Source of the DNA: Fidelibacterota bacterium
GTDB taxonomy: Bacteria; Pseudomonadota; Alphaproteobacteria; Rhodospirillales; Rhodospirillaceae
Assembly: GCA_947476275.1 (NCBI GenBank)
Contig: CANJPQ010000036.1
Location: forward strand, 1-41,844
Reading direction: 5' to 3'
DNA length: 41,844 nt
Under the pieces are notes generated by a model. That model saw nothing but the letters and a program-made list of their open reading frames with translations, ran no database searches and had not been told where the DNA came from. A program made the translations under genes and the position numbers. Below are positions 16,610 through 25,596 of the stretch, in pieces (position 1 is the stretch's first letter; each line of letters opens with the position of its first letter).

Positions 16610-18417
16610 GCCTGACTCAGCGCATCGCCGACGGTGATGGTGGTGAACCAGTTGCGGGCGCTGACACTGGCGCCGCCGAAGCGGTGTCCGCCGATCTGAC
16701 CCGGCACCTTGTCGCCCGCGAACGTGTAAAGCGTGCGACCGAAATACTGCCACACCTGCTTGCCGCCTTCTTCGGCGACTTTGAACGGCCCGATGGGTAC
16801 GGTGTCGCCGTTCGCTGTCACGATATGCCACTGCGCGGCTTGGCAGGCGTCGTCGCAGATCTCTTTCTTGAATTTCTCCGCGTCACCGAGCAGGCGATAG
16901 AGTGTGCGGCCGTCCCGGTCGGCAACAATCGCGCCGGTCTCGGAGGGCTGGATGGTCATCCAGGTGGGCAATCCAGCGCGCGTACCGAGCGCCATGGGGC
17001 GCCACCCATCCCGGGTACAGGTCACGTCGCCGGGCTGCCTGTCGTTCACACAGGTGAAAACGCGCTGACCGGCATAGGACCATTGGCGCGTCTGATCTGG
17101 CCGCGCGGCGACAGTCCACGGGCCCTTGGCACCGGCGCTCCAGGGTGCCATGAGCGGCGTAAAGGTCGCTGCGCAGGATTCCGTGCAAAGGTCGGCGGAA
17201 ATATAGAGTGTCTTGCCGTCGGCAGTGGTGAGAACCTCGCCGTTCGTCACCTTGCCGAGTTTGATACCCGGAGGCGCTGCCTCGGCTTGGATCGGGGTGA
17301 CCGCGAGAACCGTCGCAGCGGGCAGGGGCTTGGGCGTCTCGATGACAAAGGCCCGCACGGCCTCGATCCGATAGGCGACCGAGAGCGCGGTGCATTTGCC
17401 GGTCTTCGGATCCGGGTACCCGTCGGCCATTTGCACGGCGGCGGCGTAGAGCGCGGGGCAGCTGAATTGTGCGGTCTCGATCAGGTACCCCATCTTTCGG
17501 ACGTAGTCCCACCAGTTGTCGAGATCGTGGTACCCGCCAAGCAGCCCGGTCGCGCCGTCATCGGTCAGTTTCAGTTCCAGGCGCAGGCCGCGAATGAAGA
17601 ATTCCGTCTCCACACGATTGCCGAAGAACGGCAGGTGCACGTCGGCGGGATCTGTGGTGAGGACGCCGTCCTTGATTCGGCCTTTTGCCGCCGCGCCGTA
17701 CAGGGGGTTACCGTCGATGCGATAGCTCGCGAAGGACAAGATGCCGCCGGTCGAGTTTTTCGGCATGACATCGGCCGCATGGAAGAATTTCACCGTCACG
17801 TCGGGCGAGTCTTGCAGCGTTTGCACGCCGGAGATCTGCATTAGGATCACGCCTTGGGAGGAATTGCGGCGCTCCGTGTCGGACGTATTCTCGATGTAGC
17901 CGTCCGCGCGCCAGCCGTGGATACAGCCGACAACGCGATTCATCTGGTTGTCGATCGGCGTCATGCCGTCCGCGCCGATGAACTTCGAGTGGGTGCAGGT
18001 CTTCGGCGTGGCCTTGCCGTCGATTGTGCCGTCGAGATTGAAGCCGATCGATCGCGTGCCTTGAATGGTGCGCTGGGGCGGATCTGTCACCACGGTCGGA
18101 TTCCAGCACACGTCTTCGCCGCGCGGTCCACGGACCGTCGCTTGGCCGCGGCGAGAATCCGGCCCTTTTACGCCGCCGTTGGTCAGGCGGTCGCGGTCGC
18201 GCGGCGACAAGGATTTCCACCAGATTTCGTCGTTTCCGATCGCCACACCCTGCGGACATTCGTCCAGGTGCGGCGATTCCACGCCTGCCGTCCTGATGGA
18301 GGTGACGACCAGCCCGATCGTTCCCAACGCCTTCTTTGTGTCCGCTCCGGCGGACGGGGCCGCGAGCGCAGCCGACATGGCTAAGGCTCCGGCAATTCGG
18401 CTGATTTTGTGAAACAT
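16579..18417 (-). CDS. secreted fusion: six-Cys family domain plus YxxxxD repeats
   Basis: Predicted 612-residue exported protein. Residues 1-25 are a signal peptide. Residues 30-360 match the family of the proteins at 19805 and 27270 in six Cys positions (54, 104, 141, 165, 320 and 342) and in blocks such as FNLDGTIDGKATPKTC and ADGYPDPKTGKCTALS. After a Pro/Ala-rich linker (361-388) come two repeats of the Yx(F/W/Y)xxD lipoprotein type (Lipoprotein_15/COG4315) near 392-465 and 495-582, with CTESC (411-415) and CDDAC (521-525), each followed by a QW(S/Q)Y(A/F)G-like block. In the two operons these domains are separate proteins, so the fusion indicates that they work together. It is divergent from lysR and overlaps the converging kinase gene by 31 bases. 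Confidence 0.88.
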   Translation of the reverse strand: MFHKISRIAGALAMSAALAAPSAGADTKKALGTIGLVVTSIRTAGVESPHLDECPQGVAIGNDEIWWKSLSPRDRDRLTNGGVKGPDSRRGQATVRGPRGEDVCWNPTVVTDPPQRTIQGTRSIGFNLDGTIDGKATPKTCTHSKFIGADGMTPIDNQMNRVVGCIHGWRADGYIENTSDTERRNSSQGVILMQISGVQTLQDSPDVTVKFFHAADVMPKNSTGGILSFASYRIDGNPLYGAAAKGRIKDGVLTTDPADVHLPFFGNRVETEFFIRGLRLELKLTDDGATGLLGGYHDLDNWWDYVRKMGYLIETAQFSCPALYAAAVQMADGYPDPKTGKCTALSVAYRIEAVRAFVIETPKPLPAATVLAVTPIQAEAAPPGIKLGKVTNGEVLTTADGKTLYISADLCTESCAATFTPLMAPWSAGAKGPWTVAARPDQTRQWSYAGQRVFTCVNDRQPGDVTCTRDGWRPMALGTRAGLPTWMTIQPSETGAIVADRDGRTLYRLLGDAEKFKKEICDDACQAAQWHIVTANGDTVPIGPFKVAEEGGKQVWQYFGRTLYTFAGDKVPGQIGGHRFGGASVSARNWFTTITVGDALSQAQPPPSRPAE

Positions 18418-18451
18418 ACCGGTGTGTTCTCTTGAGGCTAACGTGCTGAGA

Positions 18452-18457
18452 GTATGC
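18452..18457 (-). promoter_or_regulatory. isolated GTATGC half-site before the fusion gene
   Basis: GTATGC lies 35-40 bases upstream of the fusion gene's ATG and equals one arm of the LysR-box dyad at 18610-18630. No second arm is present at the right distance, so binding here would be weak or cooperative. Confidence 0.25.
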
Positions 18458-18609
18458 CCGTTTCGAGCAGATGCAGGCCACGGTCATGACGCGCAGCCGC
18501 ATCGTGGGCCACAGCACCGCCGCCGCTTTCACGGCGTCGCGACAGCTGCGGCCTGATCATGCGCCTGTGATGGCGCGCGCGTATCAGCGTCTTTCCGGGG
18601 CCTCCTCGA

Positions 18610-18630
18610 GGTATGCTAGAATGGCATACC
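18610..18630. promoter_or_regulatory. LysR box L: perfect dyad in the lysR/fusion-gene gap
   Basis: GGTATGC-N7-GCATACC is a perfect 7-bp dyad that contains T-N11-A (18614/18626), the core pattern of LysR-type sites. It is centred about 50 bases upstream of the lysR ATG. The spacer contains TAGAAT (18617-18622), a possible -10 box for lysR, so binding here could block lysR transcription (autorepression). It also fits TATNC-N7-GNATANC, which recurs in front of both downstream operons. Confidence 0.7.
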
Positions 18631-18670
18631 GCGTCGGGCCGGGACGGCGCGAGGCTATGCCGAGGGCGAA

Positions 18671-19579
18671 ATGGATATCCAACAACTGCGAAGGTTTTTG
18701 GCCGTTGCGGAGCACGAGAACATGCTGCGCGCGGCCGCGGCCCTGAACCTCACGCAACCGGCCATGTCGCGCAGCATCCGCGCGCTGGAGGGCGAGCTTC
18801 AGATTTCGCTATTCGACCGCACCTCGAAGGGCGTGATCCTGACCCAGTTCGGCAAGATGCTCTTGTCGCACGTGAAGGTGATCTTGAATGAACACCATCG
18901 CGCAGTCCTCAACCTCAGCGCCTTGCGTGGCGGCACCCGCGGCCAACTCAGCGTCGGTGCGGGGCACACATTCGCCACCGAGTTGTTACCGCAGGCGATT
19001 GCCCAGCTCTACGCCAAAAGCTCTCGGATCGCTGTGCGCGTGAAGGAAGGTCTGTACGAGGACCTCGTGGATTCATTGCGCAAGGGCGACATCGATATCG
19101 CCTTTACCCTCATTCCCAATGCGCTCGACCGGGTTGAGGATCTGGTGATCGAGACCCTGATCGAGCCGCGCGAGCGCGTGGTTGCCCGCGCCGGACATCC
19201 CTTGGTGGGCCGCAAGCGGCTGTCTATCGGCGAACTGGGCAAAGCAAAGTGGGTGCTGCCCGACCAGACATTCAATCTCAGCTCGTTCCTCGACTACTTC
19301 GACCGCAGCAATGCGGATCCGCCGGAGAACGTCATCAAGACAAGTTCCATCCCATTCCTTCAGGGTATGCTTGAGAAATCCGATTTCCTGGCGATGATCT
19401 CGGAGCAGCTCGTCACGCAGCAGCTCGAGAGCGGCCGGCTGGTGATCCTCGATACCGACTTCAAGCTCGGCCAACGACGCGCCGGCGCGATTTATCGCGC
19501 TTTCGGGACCGCGCCGCCGGCCCTCCAACTGCTGCTGCGTAAGGTCCGGGAGCTGTGCAAATCCGGCGAGGCGCGCTAG
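18671..19579 (+). CDS. LysR-type transcriptional regulator
   Basis: Predicted 302-residue regulator. The N-terminal winged helix-turn-helix reads MDIQQLRRFLAVAEHENMLR, then AAAALNLTQPAMSRSIRALE, then LFDRTSKGVILTQFG. The C-terminal substrate-binding domain begins near residue 92 (LSVGAGHTFATELLPQAI). The ATG at 18671 gives the standard LysR N-terminus. It is divergent from the fusion gene and lies 225 bases before operon A. Five copies of one T-N11-A element (L, A1, A2, B1 and B2) point to this protein as the common regulator of itself, operon A and operon B, probably with the fusion gene. The inducer is unknown. Confidence 0.93.
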   Translation: MDIQQLRRFLAVAEHENMLRAAAALNLTQPAMSRSIRALEGELQISLFDRTSKGVILTQFGKMLLSHVKVILNEHHRAVLNLSALRGGTRGQLSVGAGHTFATELLPQAIAQLYAKSSRIAVRVKEGLYEDLVDSLRKGDIDIAFTLIPNALDRVEDLVIETLIEPRERVVARAGHPLVGRKRLSIGELGKAKWVLPDQTFNLSSFLDYFDRSNADPPENVIKTSSIPFLQGMLEKSDFLAMISEQLVTQQLESGRLVILDTDFKLGQRRAGAIYRAFGTAPPALQLLLRKVRELCKSGEAR

Positions 19580-19605
19580 CCACGCCATTGACTTTGCTGT
19601 CGATC

Positions 19606-19626
19606 GCTATCCGGCACGCGCATACC
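19606..19626. promoter_or_regulatory. LysR box A1, distal site of operon A
   Basis: GCTATCC-N7-GCATACC keeps the right arm of box L exactly and fits TATNC-N7-GNATANC with its T-N11-A at 19610/19622. It begins 27 bases after the lysR stop codon. It lies exactly 84 bases before box A2, the same spacing as in operon B. Confidence 0.6.
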
Positions 19627-19689
19627 ACGCCGAAAGGCCTTCGGTCCGTGGCCCGGTTTCCCTTATGATCGCCGCATCCGGGCGCGCCC

Positions 19690-19710
19690 GGTATACGGAC
19701 TGCGAATAGC
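19690..19710. promoter_or_regulatory. LysR box A2, proximal site of operon A
   Basis: GGTATAC-N7-GAATAGC fits TATNC-N7-GNATANC with T-N11-A at 19694/19706. It ends 95 bases before the operon A start codon. Its right arm, GAATAGC, is identical to that of box B2. Distal and proximal sites on the same helix face (84 bp is about eight turns) would suit a LysR tetramer. Confidence 0.6.
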
Positions 19711-19727
19711 GACTGGCGGGAAAGTCA

Positions 19728-19767
19728 TTTGTCCCAACAGCCTCGTCCGACACATCCTTTCTGTTGG
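19728..19767 (+). promoter_or_regulatory. wide dyad and TTTGTCCCA element before operon A
   Basis: CCAACAG (19734-19740) and CTGTTGG (19761-19767) form a perfect dyad with 20 bases between the arms, ending 38 bases before the start codon. The 9-mer TTTGTCCCA (19728-19736) overlaps its left arm and also occurs before operon B (26740-26748) at a similar distance from the start, so it may be a promoter element. No standard -10 box is evident. Confidence 0.35.
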
Positions 19768-19804
19768 AATAGTTCGCGGTCGTAAGACTGAGGGAAGGGT
19801 CCAT

Positions 19805-20947
19805 ATGGCACGGTGGCGAAACGGCTTTTCGCGCGCTTTGATGCGTCAGCTGCTCGGTGTTGCCGCAGCCTGGCTGCTGCTTCCCGCCGGCGCGCAAGCC
19901 GCCGACGGGCGCCTAGCGTTCGTCGTCCGGCACTGGTTCATCGCCCAGCACAACTCCCGCTTTGCGGACGAATGTCCCGAAGGGGTCTCGCAAGCGAACG
20001 ATGAGCTTTGGTGGCGGGGTCTGTCGAAGAAGGATCGTGCGAAACTCACCGATAACGGCCTGATCCAGGTGCTCGACCGCAATCCAATCGCCATGCGCCG
20101 CGGCCCGAAGGGCGAGGACGTCTGCGTGAACCCGGATGTGGTCACCGATCCGCCGCTGCGCATCATTCGCGGGAAGTATTCATACGGCGCCAACCTCGAC
20201 GGCACGACCGATGGTCGGGCGACGCCCAAGACCTGCGCACACGAGAAATTTGTCGGCCTCGACGGCACGCCGGGCATCGACAATCAACTCTATCGCCTCG
20301 TCGGTTGCACCTATGGCTGGCGCAAGGGTGGGCTGATCGAACTCAACGCGAACGAAATGCGCGGCACGAGCGGCCTGGGGATGACGCTGGTGGAGATCAC
20401 CGGCGTGAAGGACCCCCGCAATTCGGACAACGTCACCGTGACTTTCTATCGGTCGGTGGATCAGTTCGCCTTGGACGGTGCCGGCCAGCCATTGCCGTTC
20501 ACCAGCTACCGCGTCGACACGGACGACAACGGAAAGCCCACCTATGGCGATAAGCTGAAAGGCAGCATCAAGGACGGCGTTCTCACTACCGAGCGCGGCG
20601 ACGTGCGCCTGCCGTTCTACGGCAACTACAACTTCATGCATCCGATCATCAAGGACTTCGGCCTGCGGCTGGAAATGGCCGAGGACGGCAAGTCCGCGAA
20701 GGGCCTGATCACGGGCTACTACGATGTGCATGACTTCCTGCACTACGTCGGCGGCATGGCCGGCCACTCGTCCGCCGCCGACAACTGCCCGTCGATGTGG
20801 GCGATGGCGCCGCAGATGGCCGACGGGTATCCCGATCCCAAGACCGGCCAATGCACCATGCTGTCCGCCGCATTCGACATCGGCGCTTACGCCGCGTTCG
20901 CGGTACTGCCCGGCGATGCCAAGCCCGTGAAAACGGCAAACAGATGA
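19805..20947 (+). CDS. secreted six-cysteine protein, unrecognised family (operon A)
   Basis: Predicted 380-residue exported protein; signal peptide 1-32 (ends AGAQA). The mature part has exactly six Cys (57, 107, 144, 168, 328 and 350), conserved in position in the protein at 27270 and in the fusion protein at 16579-18417, so three disulphides are likely. Conserved blocks are DECPEG, QANDELWW, GEDVCVNPDVV, DPPLRIIRGKYSYGANLDG, TPKTCAHEKF, VGCTYGWR and ADGYPDPKTGQCT. I do not know a named domain for it. The ATG at 19805 has the strong ribosome site GAGGGAAGGG. Its stop overlaps the next start (ATGA), so it is translationally coupled to the DUF1592 lipoprotein. It could be a binding or structural protein of the same envelope assembly; nothing indicates catalysis. 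Confidence 0.85.
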   Translation: MARWRNGFSRALMRQLLGVAAAWLLLPAGAQAADGRLAFVVRHWFIAQHNSRFADECPEGVSQANDELWWRGLSKKDRAKLTDNGLIQVLDRNPIAMRRGPKGEDVCVNPDVVTDPPLRIIRGKYSYGANLDGTTDGRATPKTCAHEKFVGLDGTPGIDNQLYRLVGCTYGWRKGGLIELNANEMRGTSGLGMTLVEITGVKDPRNSDNVTVTFYRSVDQFALDGAGQPLPFTSYRVDTDDNGKPTYGDKLKGSIKDGVLTTERGDVRLPFYGNYNFMHPIIKDFGLRLEMAEDGKSAKGLITGYYDVHDFLHYVGGMAGHSSAADNCPSMWAMAPQMADGYPDPKTGQCTMLSAAFDIGAYAAFAVLPGDAKPVKTANR

Positions 20948-22623
20948 GTTGCGACGTGAGTCAGGTGTTTTCGCGTCTCTTCAAAGCCGCCGGCGCGCTT
21001 GCGCTCATGGCGGCGGTGAGCGGCTGCGGGCCGTCCGAACCCAAGACTGCCGCCGCGCCACCGGACATGCGCCGGCTCACCGACCGGCAATATCACAACG
21101 TCATCGGCGACATTTTCGGCCGCGACATCGAAGTGGGCGGCCGCCCCGATCCGCTCACCCGCACCGACGGGCTCCTGGCTGTCGGTACACGTACGGCACG
21201 CATCACGCCAGCCGGGCTTGAGCAATACTATCTTGTGGCAAAATCGGTTGCCGCCCAAGTCACCGACAAAGTGCACCGCGACACGCTGATCGAATGCAAG
21301 CCGGCGGACGTGAAGGCCGCTGACGACACTTGCGCGCAAACATACTTCCAGCGTGTCGGCCGGGTGCTCTATCGCCGTCCCCTGCGCGCGCCGGAACTGA
21401 AGGCCGCGGTGCAGACCGCCCACGAGATGGCCAATGCGTCGCAAGATTTTTACAACGGCGTGTCGCTCGCGCTCGCCGACATGCTGGTGACGCCGCAGTT
21501 CCTTTTCGTGGTCGACGAGACCGAAACGGACCCGGCTAACCCCGCTGGCCAGCGTTTGACGTCCTATGCCAAAGCCGCTCGTCTCAGCTTCTTCTTGTGG
21601 GACACGGCGCCGACCGAGCAGATGCTGGACGCTGCGGAGAAGGGTGACTTCCACAAGGACGTCTCGAAATTCGTCGATGCGATGATGGACTCGCCGCGCT
21701 TGCAGGATGGAGCGCGTGCGTTCTTCGCCGACTTCCTTGGTCTCGACAAGTTCGAGACCCTGGAGAAGGACAGCATCATCTACAACGCGTTCAGCAACGT
21801 CGTTGCTAAGGACGCGCAGGAAGAAGTGCTGCGGATGGTGACGGATCACGTGATCACGCGCGATCAGGACTATCGCGACATCTTCACCACGCGGCAGACG
21901 TTCCTCACCGGTCCGCTTGCGCGCATCTACCGCGTGCGCGTTGAACGTCCGGACGGGGCCTGGGTATCCCATGAATACACGCCGCAGGATGGTCGCGCCG
22001 GTATCCTAACCACCGTTGGCTTCAATGCCGTGGCATCGCACCCCGGCCGCAGCTCGCCGACTCTGCGCGGGAAGGCGATTCGTGAACAGCTGCTCTGCCA
22101 GCATGTGCCCGATCCGCCGGGTGATGTGGACTTCACCCTTTTCGAGGATCCCAACTCGCCCAATAAGACGGCGCGCCAGCGCCTGAACGCTCACGCTACC
22201 GCGCCGGCGTGCGCGGGTTGCCACAAGATCACCGATCCGATCGGCTTGGCGCTCGAGAACTTCGACGGTATCGGCCAGTACCGGCAGACCGAAAACGGCG
22301 AGAAGATCGATACCAGCGGCGATCTTGATGGCGCGGCCTACGGCGATCCGGTCGGTCTCGGCAAGGCGATGCACGACAACGCGGCGACGCCGGCCTGCGT
22401 CGTGCGTCGTCTGTGGACGTACGCTGCCGGTCGCGCGCCTTCACAAGCCAATAGCGCGTTCTCGAACTATCTCGATAAGAGCTTCGCCAGAGACGGTTAT
22501 CGCGTGCGCGGCTTGATCCGCCGCATCGCTACAAGCGATGCGTTCTACGCAATCGCCAATGGCGCGACGGGCACGGCCAGCGATGTGCCGCCGGTCCAGA
22601 CCGCCAAGGCACAGGAGAAGTAG
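20944..22623 (+). CDS. DUF1592/DUF1588/DUF1585 lipoprotein with CxxCH (operon A)
   Basis: Predicted 559-residue lipoprotein; lipobox AAVSGC with Cys28. Domains follow the order known from planctomycete and proteobacterial DUF1592 proteins. These are a DUF1587-like start ([17 protein letters not shown]), DUF1595 ([19 protein letters not shown]), DUF1592 ([19 protein letters not shown]), DUF1588 ([19 protein letters not shown] to [20 protein letters not shown]) and DUF1585 at the C-terminus. CAGCH (423-427) is a c-type haem-binding pattern, so the protein may carry one haem; this is inference. The ATG at 20944 overlaps the upstream stop; the open frame extends 49 codons further but inside the upstream gene. 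The usual partner, a DUF1552 protein, follows at once. Its function is not established. Confidence 0.9.
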   Translation: MSCDVSQVFSRLFKAAGALALMAAVSGCGPSEPKTAAAPPDMRRLTDRQYHNVIGDIFGRDIEVGGRPDPLTRTDGLLAVGTRTARITPAGLEQYYLVAKSVAAQVTDKVHRDTLIECKPADVKAADDTCAQTYFQRVGRVLYRRPLRAPELKAAVQTAHEMANASQDFYNGVSLALADMLVTPQFLFVVDETETDPANPAGQRLTSYAKAARLSFFLWDTAPTEQMLDAAEKGDFHKDVSKFVDAMMDSPRLQDGARAFFADFLGLDKFETLEKDSIIYNAFSNVVAKDAQEEVLRMVTDHVITRDQDYRDIFTTRQTFLTGPLARIYRVRVERPDGAWVSHEYTPQDGRAGILTTVGFNAVASHPGRSSPTLRGKAIREQLLCQHVPDPPGDVDFTLFEDPNSPNKTARQRLNAHATAPACAGCHKITDPIGLALENFDGIGQYRQTENGEKIDTSGDLDGAAYGDPVGLGKAMHDNAATPACVVRRLWTYAAGRAPSQANSAFSNYLDKSFARDGYRVRGLIRRIATSDAFYAIANGATGTASDVPPVQTAKAQEK

Positions 22624-22625
22624 TC

Positions 22626-23999
22626 ATGAGCGTGCTTCTGCCAAAGAAGATGCATCGGCGCGCGGCTCTGCGCGGTCTCCTGGGCGGGGGTGCGGTCAGC
22701 GTTGCGCTGCCCTACCTGGATTGCGTGCTCAATGAGAGCGGTACGGCGCTCGCGGCCACCGGTCAGGCGCTGCCGGTGCGCTTTGGCACCTGGTACTGGG
22801 GCATGGGCCACACGCCCGGCCACTCGGTCGTGGAGAAGCGCCAGACCACCAAAGGCATCGAGTTCATCGAGGAGTGTGCTTCGCTCCAGCGCCATAAAGA
22901 CAATGTGAATTTCTTCGGCATGTTCGGCATGCCGCTCGACGGCCGCGCCAACTATACGCACTTCAGCGGCTGGGTCGCGAACCGGACCGGCGTCGCGCCT
23001 ACCCGCGGCGGCGAAGTGCCGGCGCCAACGTTGGATCTGCTGATCGCCGATGTGATCGGCAACGACACCCGCTTCAAGACGCTTGATGTCACGGCCGTCG
23101 GCATCGCCCGCGAGAACTACAGTGCGCGCAACACCGACAGTCGCGGGGCGGCGGAAGTCTCGCCGGTGGGGCTGTATGCGCGTCTGTTCGGGCCGGAGTT
23201 CGTCGATCCGAACAAGGCCGGCTTCAAGCCCGATCCAAAGGTCATGGTCGAGAAGAGCGCGCTCTCGGGGATCATGGAAGAAAGCCAAGCCTACATGAAG
23301 ACCGTCGGCGCCGCGGACAAGGCGCGTCTCGACGAGTACTTCACGTCGATCCGACAGATCGAGAATCAGCTCGCGCTCCAACTCCAGGCGCCGGCGCCGA
23401 ACGATGCCTGCCTTGTTCCGTCGCGCGCCGAAGATCCGCCGGAAGACCGCCTGGCAAAGGTGCGTGAGATGCCCCACGTGGTCTCGACCCACAAGGTCCT
23501 GGCGAAGCTTTTGGCGATGGCCGTCGCCTGCAATCAGACCAAAGTTTTCAACATGGTCTTCACGGACAACTTCGCCAATGTGCGGCGCGAGGGCGAGACG
23601 TATACGCACCACCTGCTGACGCATACCGAAACCATCGATACCAAGCTCGGCTATCAGCCGCTGACGTTCTGGTTCAACAAGGCCGCCATGGACGGCTGGG
23701 CGGACTACCTCGACGTGTTCACCGGCGTCAAGGAAGGCAGCGGAACGTTGCTCGACAACTGCATGATCTTTGCCTCGAGCGAAACCAACTACGCCAAGCT
23801 GCATACCATCGACGGTGTGCCGACGTTCCTTGCGGGCAAGGCCGGCGGCCGCGTGAAGACCGGCTACTACGTGCAGGGCGGCGGCGATCCGATCACGCGC
23901 GTGGGCTTCACCGCCATGCGCGTCATGGGCGTGCCGATTGAGAAGTGGGGACAGAAGTCCCTGCAGACATCGAAGATCATCTCGGACATCCTGGCGTGA
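22626..23999 (+). CDS. Tat-exported DUF1552 protein (operon A)
   Basis: Predicted 457-residue protein with a twin-arginine signal, HRRAALRGLLGGGAVSVALP, implying export in folded form, perhaps with a cofactor. DUF1552 features are PYLDCVLNESGTALA, VRFGTWYWGMGHTPG, and a C-terminal part with SGTLLDNCMIFASSETNYA and GGGDPITRVGFT. The C-terminal half looks like the alkaline-phosphatase or sulfatase-like DUF1501/1552 fold, but I do not see a full metal site. The ribosome site AGGAGAAG (22613-22620) overlaps the upstream gene's end; the gap is two bases. DUF1592 and DUF1552 genes are regularly adjacent, so the two proteins probably form a complex. Confidence 0.9.
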   Translation: MSVLLPKKMHRRAALRGLLGGGAVSVALPYLDCVLNESGTALAATGQALPVRFGTWYWGMGHTPGHSVVEKRQTTKGIEFIEECASLQRHKDNVNFFGMFGMPLDGRANYTHFSGWVANRTGVAPTRGGEVPAPTLDLLIADVIGNDTRFKTLDVTAVGIARENYSARNTDSRGAAEVSPVGLYARLFGPEFVDPNKAGFKPDPKVMVEKSALSGIMEESQAYMKTVGAADKARLDEYFTSIRQIENQLALQLQAPAPNDACLVPSRAEDPPEDRLAKVREMPHVVSTHKVLAKLLAMAVACNQTKVFNMVFTDNFANVRREGETYTHHLLTHTETIDTKLGYQPLTFWFNKAAMDGWADYLDVFTGVKEGSGTLLDNCMIFASSETNYAKLHTIDGVPTFLAGKAGGRVKTGYYVQGGGDPITRVGFTAMRVMGVPIEKWGQKSLQTSKIISDILA

Positions 24000-24007
24000 G
24001 GTTGCCC

Positions 24008-25075
24008 ATGAATGCGCTGTTTCCTGTTGCCGCATTTGCGCTGGCGTTCGTCGGGGCAGCCGCTGCGGATGACGCCTTGCCGCCGAACGTGAAGTTCCAG
24101 CCCCACGGCCACGGCCAGGCGCTCACGGACGACAAGGGCATGTCGCTCTATACCTTCAGTCGCGATATCGATCCGAAGAAGTCGGTGTGCGTGGCCCAGT
24201 GCGAACAACAGTGGCCGCCGCTTCTGGCGACGGGCGAAGCGTTCGAGGGGGGAGACTGGAGCACCGTGCCGCGTGCGGAAGGCAAGCGGCAATGGGCCTT
24301 CCGCGGCAAGCCGCTGTATCGCTTCAAGGGCGATGAGAGCCCGGGCGAGGCGTTCGGCGATGGTCAGAACAATACCTGGGCGCTGGCGATGAAACTGATC
24401 CCGGTTCCGCCGGGCATCGGCATTGCACGCAACCGGCTGGGTCAGATCATGACTGACGGGCGGCGCATCACCGTCTACACCGCGGAGGCAGATCCGGTCG
24501 GCAAGTCGAAGTGCGACGCGAAATGCAGCGGCGCTTGGCGCATCGTAACAGCGCCGTGGACGGCGAAGTTCGACTCTCCGGATTGGAGCGTGCTTACCCG
24601 CGCCGACGGCACCAAGCAGTGGGCCTACAAGGGTAAAGCGCTCTACACATACGATCGTGACGTCATTCCGGGGGACGTCTACGGCCACGGCGTCGACAAG
24701 CACAGCGCCGTGGTATTGGAAGCCCCACCGCCAAACCCGTCCTGGGTCACCTACCAGACCTCGGATGGCGGCGTGCTGCTGGGCGACGCCAACGGCGTCA
24801 CTCTCTACATGTTCGATCAGGCACGCCGCGCCGGCCGTGGCATGCAACGTCCGCAAGATTGGAAGCCTGTGGTGGCGAAAGCCGACGACAAGCCCGTGGG
24901 CAACTGGGGAATCGTGGAGCGCGACGGGGTGCGGCAGTGGACTCATCGCGGGTTCCTGGTCTTCACGAGCGTTCACGACAAGTACCCCGGGGACCTGCAT
25001 GGCGTTCGCAACACGGATGCGATGTGGCGCACGATCATGCGTTCCGGTGAAGTGATGGACGGTACGGGCTTCTGA
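24008..25075 (+). CDS. secreted protein with three YxxxxD-type repeats (operon A)
   Basis: Predicted 355-residue exported protein; signal peptide 1-20 (ends GAAAA). Three repeats of the Yx(F/W/Y)xxD family (Lipoprotein_15/COG4315) begin at SLYTFSRDIDP (about 47), TVYTAEADPVG (about 155) and TLYMFDQARR (about 265). Repeats 1 and 2 have CVAQC (61-65) and CDAKC (169-173); repeat 3 has no Cys pair. Each repeat ends in a QW(A/T)(F/Y/H)(R/K)G segment. The start at 24008 is six bases after the DUF1552 stop at 23997-23999 plus a short leader. The same domain is fused to the six-Cys domain in the gene at 16579-18417. Its role is unknown. Confidence 0.87.
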   Translation: MNALFPVAAFALAFVGAAAADDALPPNVKFQPHGHGQALTDDKGMSLYTFSRDIDPKKSVCVAQCEQQWPPLLATGEAFEGGDWSTVPRAEGKRQWAFRGKPLYRFKGDESPGEAFGDGQNNTWALAMKLIPVPPGIGIARNRLGQIMTDGRRITVYTAEADPVGKSKCDAKCSGAWRIVTAPWTAKFDSPDWSVLTRADGTKQWAYKGKALYTYDRDVIPGDVYGHGVDKHSAVVLEAPPPNPSWVTYQTSDGGVLLGDANGVTLYMFDQARRAGRGMQRPQDWKPVVAKADDKPVGNWGIVERDGVRQWTHRGFLVFTSVHDKYPGDLHGVRNTDAMWRTIMRSGEVMDGTGF

Positions 25076-25089
25076 CGGGGAATTCTGAC

Positions 25090-25578
25090 ATGCGTTCGTT
25101 TCGACGTGCCGCCGCAGTGCTTGCGGCGCTCATGCTACCCATGTCCTCGTATGCAGCGGAGCCTTGTGGTTATTTCTCCACTGACGCTCAGGACGACAAG
25201 GGGCCGCCGATCCTCTTCAAAGCGGAGCTCTCGGCCGACGAAGAAAGTGCCATCACCGAAAGCCCGGGTGTGGGCCATGTCGACTTCACCCTCGACCGCA
25301 AGACGCTCAAGCTGAGTTGGAAGCTCACGTTCAAGGATCTCACGTCTCCGCCGGTGAGTGCGTCCATCCATGGGCCGCAGACGCCGGGCAGCGAAGCGGG
25401 TGTTCTGCACGATCTCGCGCCAAAGGGCGTCGTTTCCGGCGTGGAAGGCTCAGCGGTGATCAACGAGGGCGAGCTCGCCTACCTGGTGCAGGATCGTCTC
25501 TATGTGAACTTGCACACAAAGAAATACCCCGCAGGCGAACTGCGGGGTCATCTCCAACGTATCGCACCGAGTTGCTAG
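25090..25578 (+). CDS. secreted CHRD-domain protein (operon A)
   Basis: Predicted 162-residue exported protein; the signal peptide ends near SSYAAE. The CHRD domain is seen in FKAELSADEESAITESPGVG, then VDFTLDRKTLKLSWKLTFKD, then ASIHGP, and the closing LYVNLHTKKYPAGELRGHL, which is the CHRD signature. The ribosome site GGGGAA precedes the ATG at 25090. It is the last gene of operon A, 14 bases after the repeat protein. CHRD domains are extracellular beta folds with no general enzymatic role. Two Cys flank the domain (AEPCG near the mature N-terminus and the C-terminal residue), so one disulphide is possible. Confidence 0.9.
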   Translation: MRSFRRAAAVLAALMLPMSSYAAEPCGYFSTDAQDDKGPPILFKAELSADEESAITESPGVGHVDFTLDRKTLKLSWKLTFKDLTSPPVSASIHGPQTPGSEAGVLHDLAPKGVVSGVEGSAVINEGELAYLVQDRLYVNLHTKKYPAGELRGHLQRIAPSC

Positions 25579-25579
25579 G

Positions 25580-25596
25580 GCGCTTGTCGCGCTTTT
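25580..25596 (+). terminator. weak GC hairpin with T-run at the end of operon A
   Basis: GCGC-TTGTC-GCGC is followed by TTTT (25593-25596), directly after the CHRD stop codon. The stem is only four pairs, so it is a weak candidate. It overlaps the end of the converging racemase-family gene. Confidence 0.3.

Noticed and set aside
18464-18470. CGAGCAG as a first-IclR half-site before the fusion gene
   Set aside because: A single 7-mer is expected several times in a window of this size.
22545-24035. 496-codon minus-strand frame opposite the DUF1552 gene of operon A
   Set aside because: It mirrors the DUF1552 gene base for base; such long antisense frames are common in high-GC genes. The translation is His/Arg/Val/Leu-rich and lacks any motif or ribosome site.
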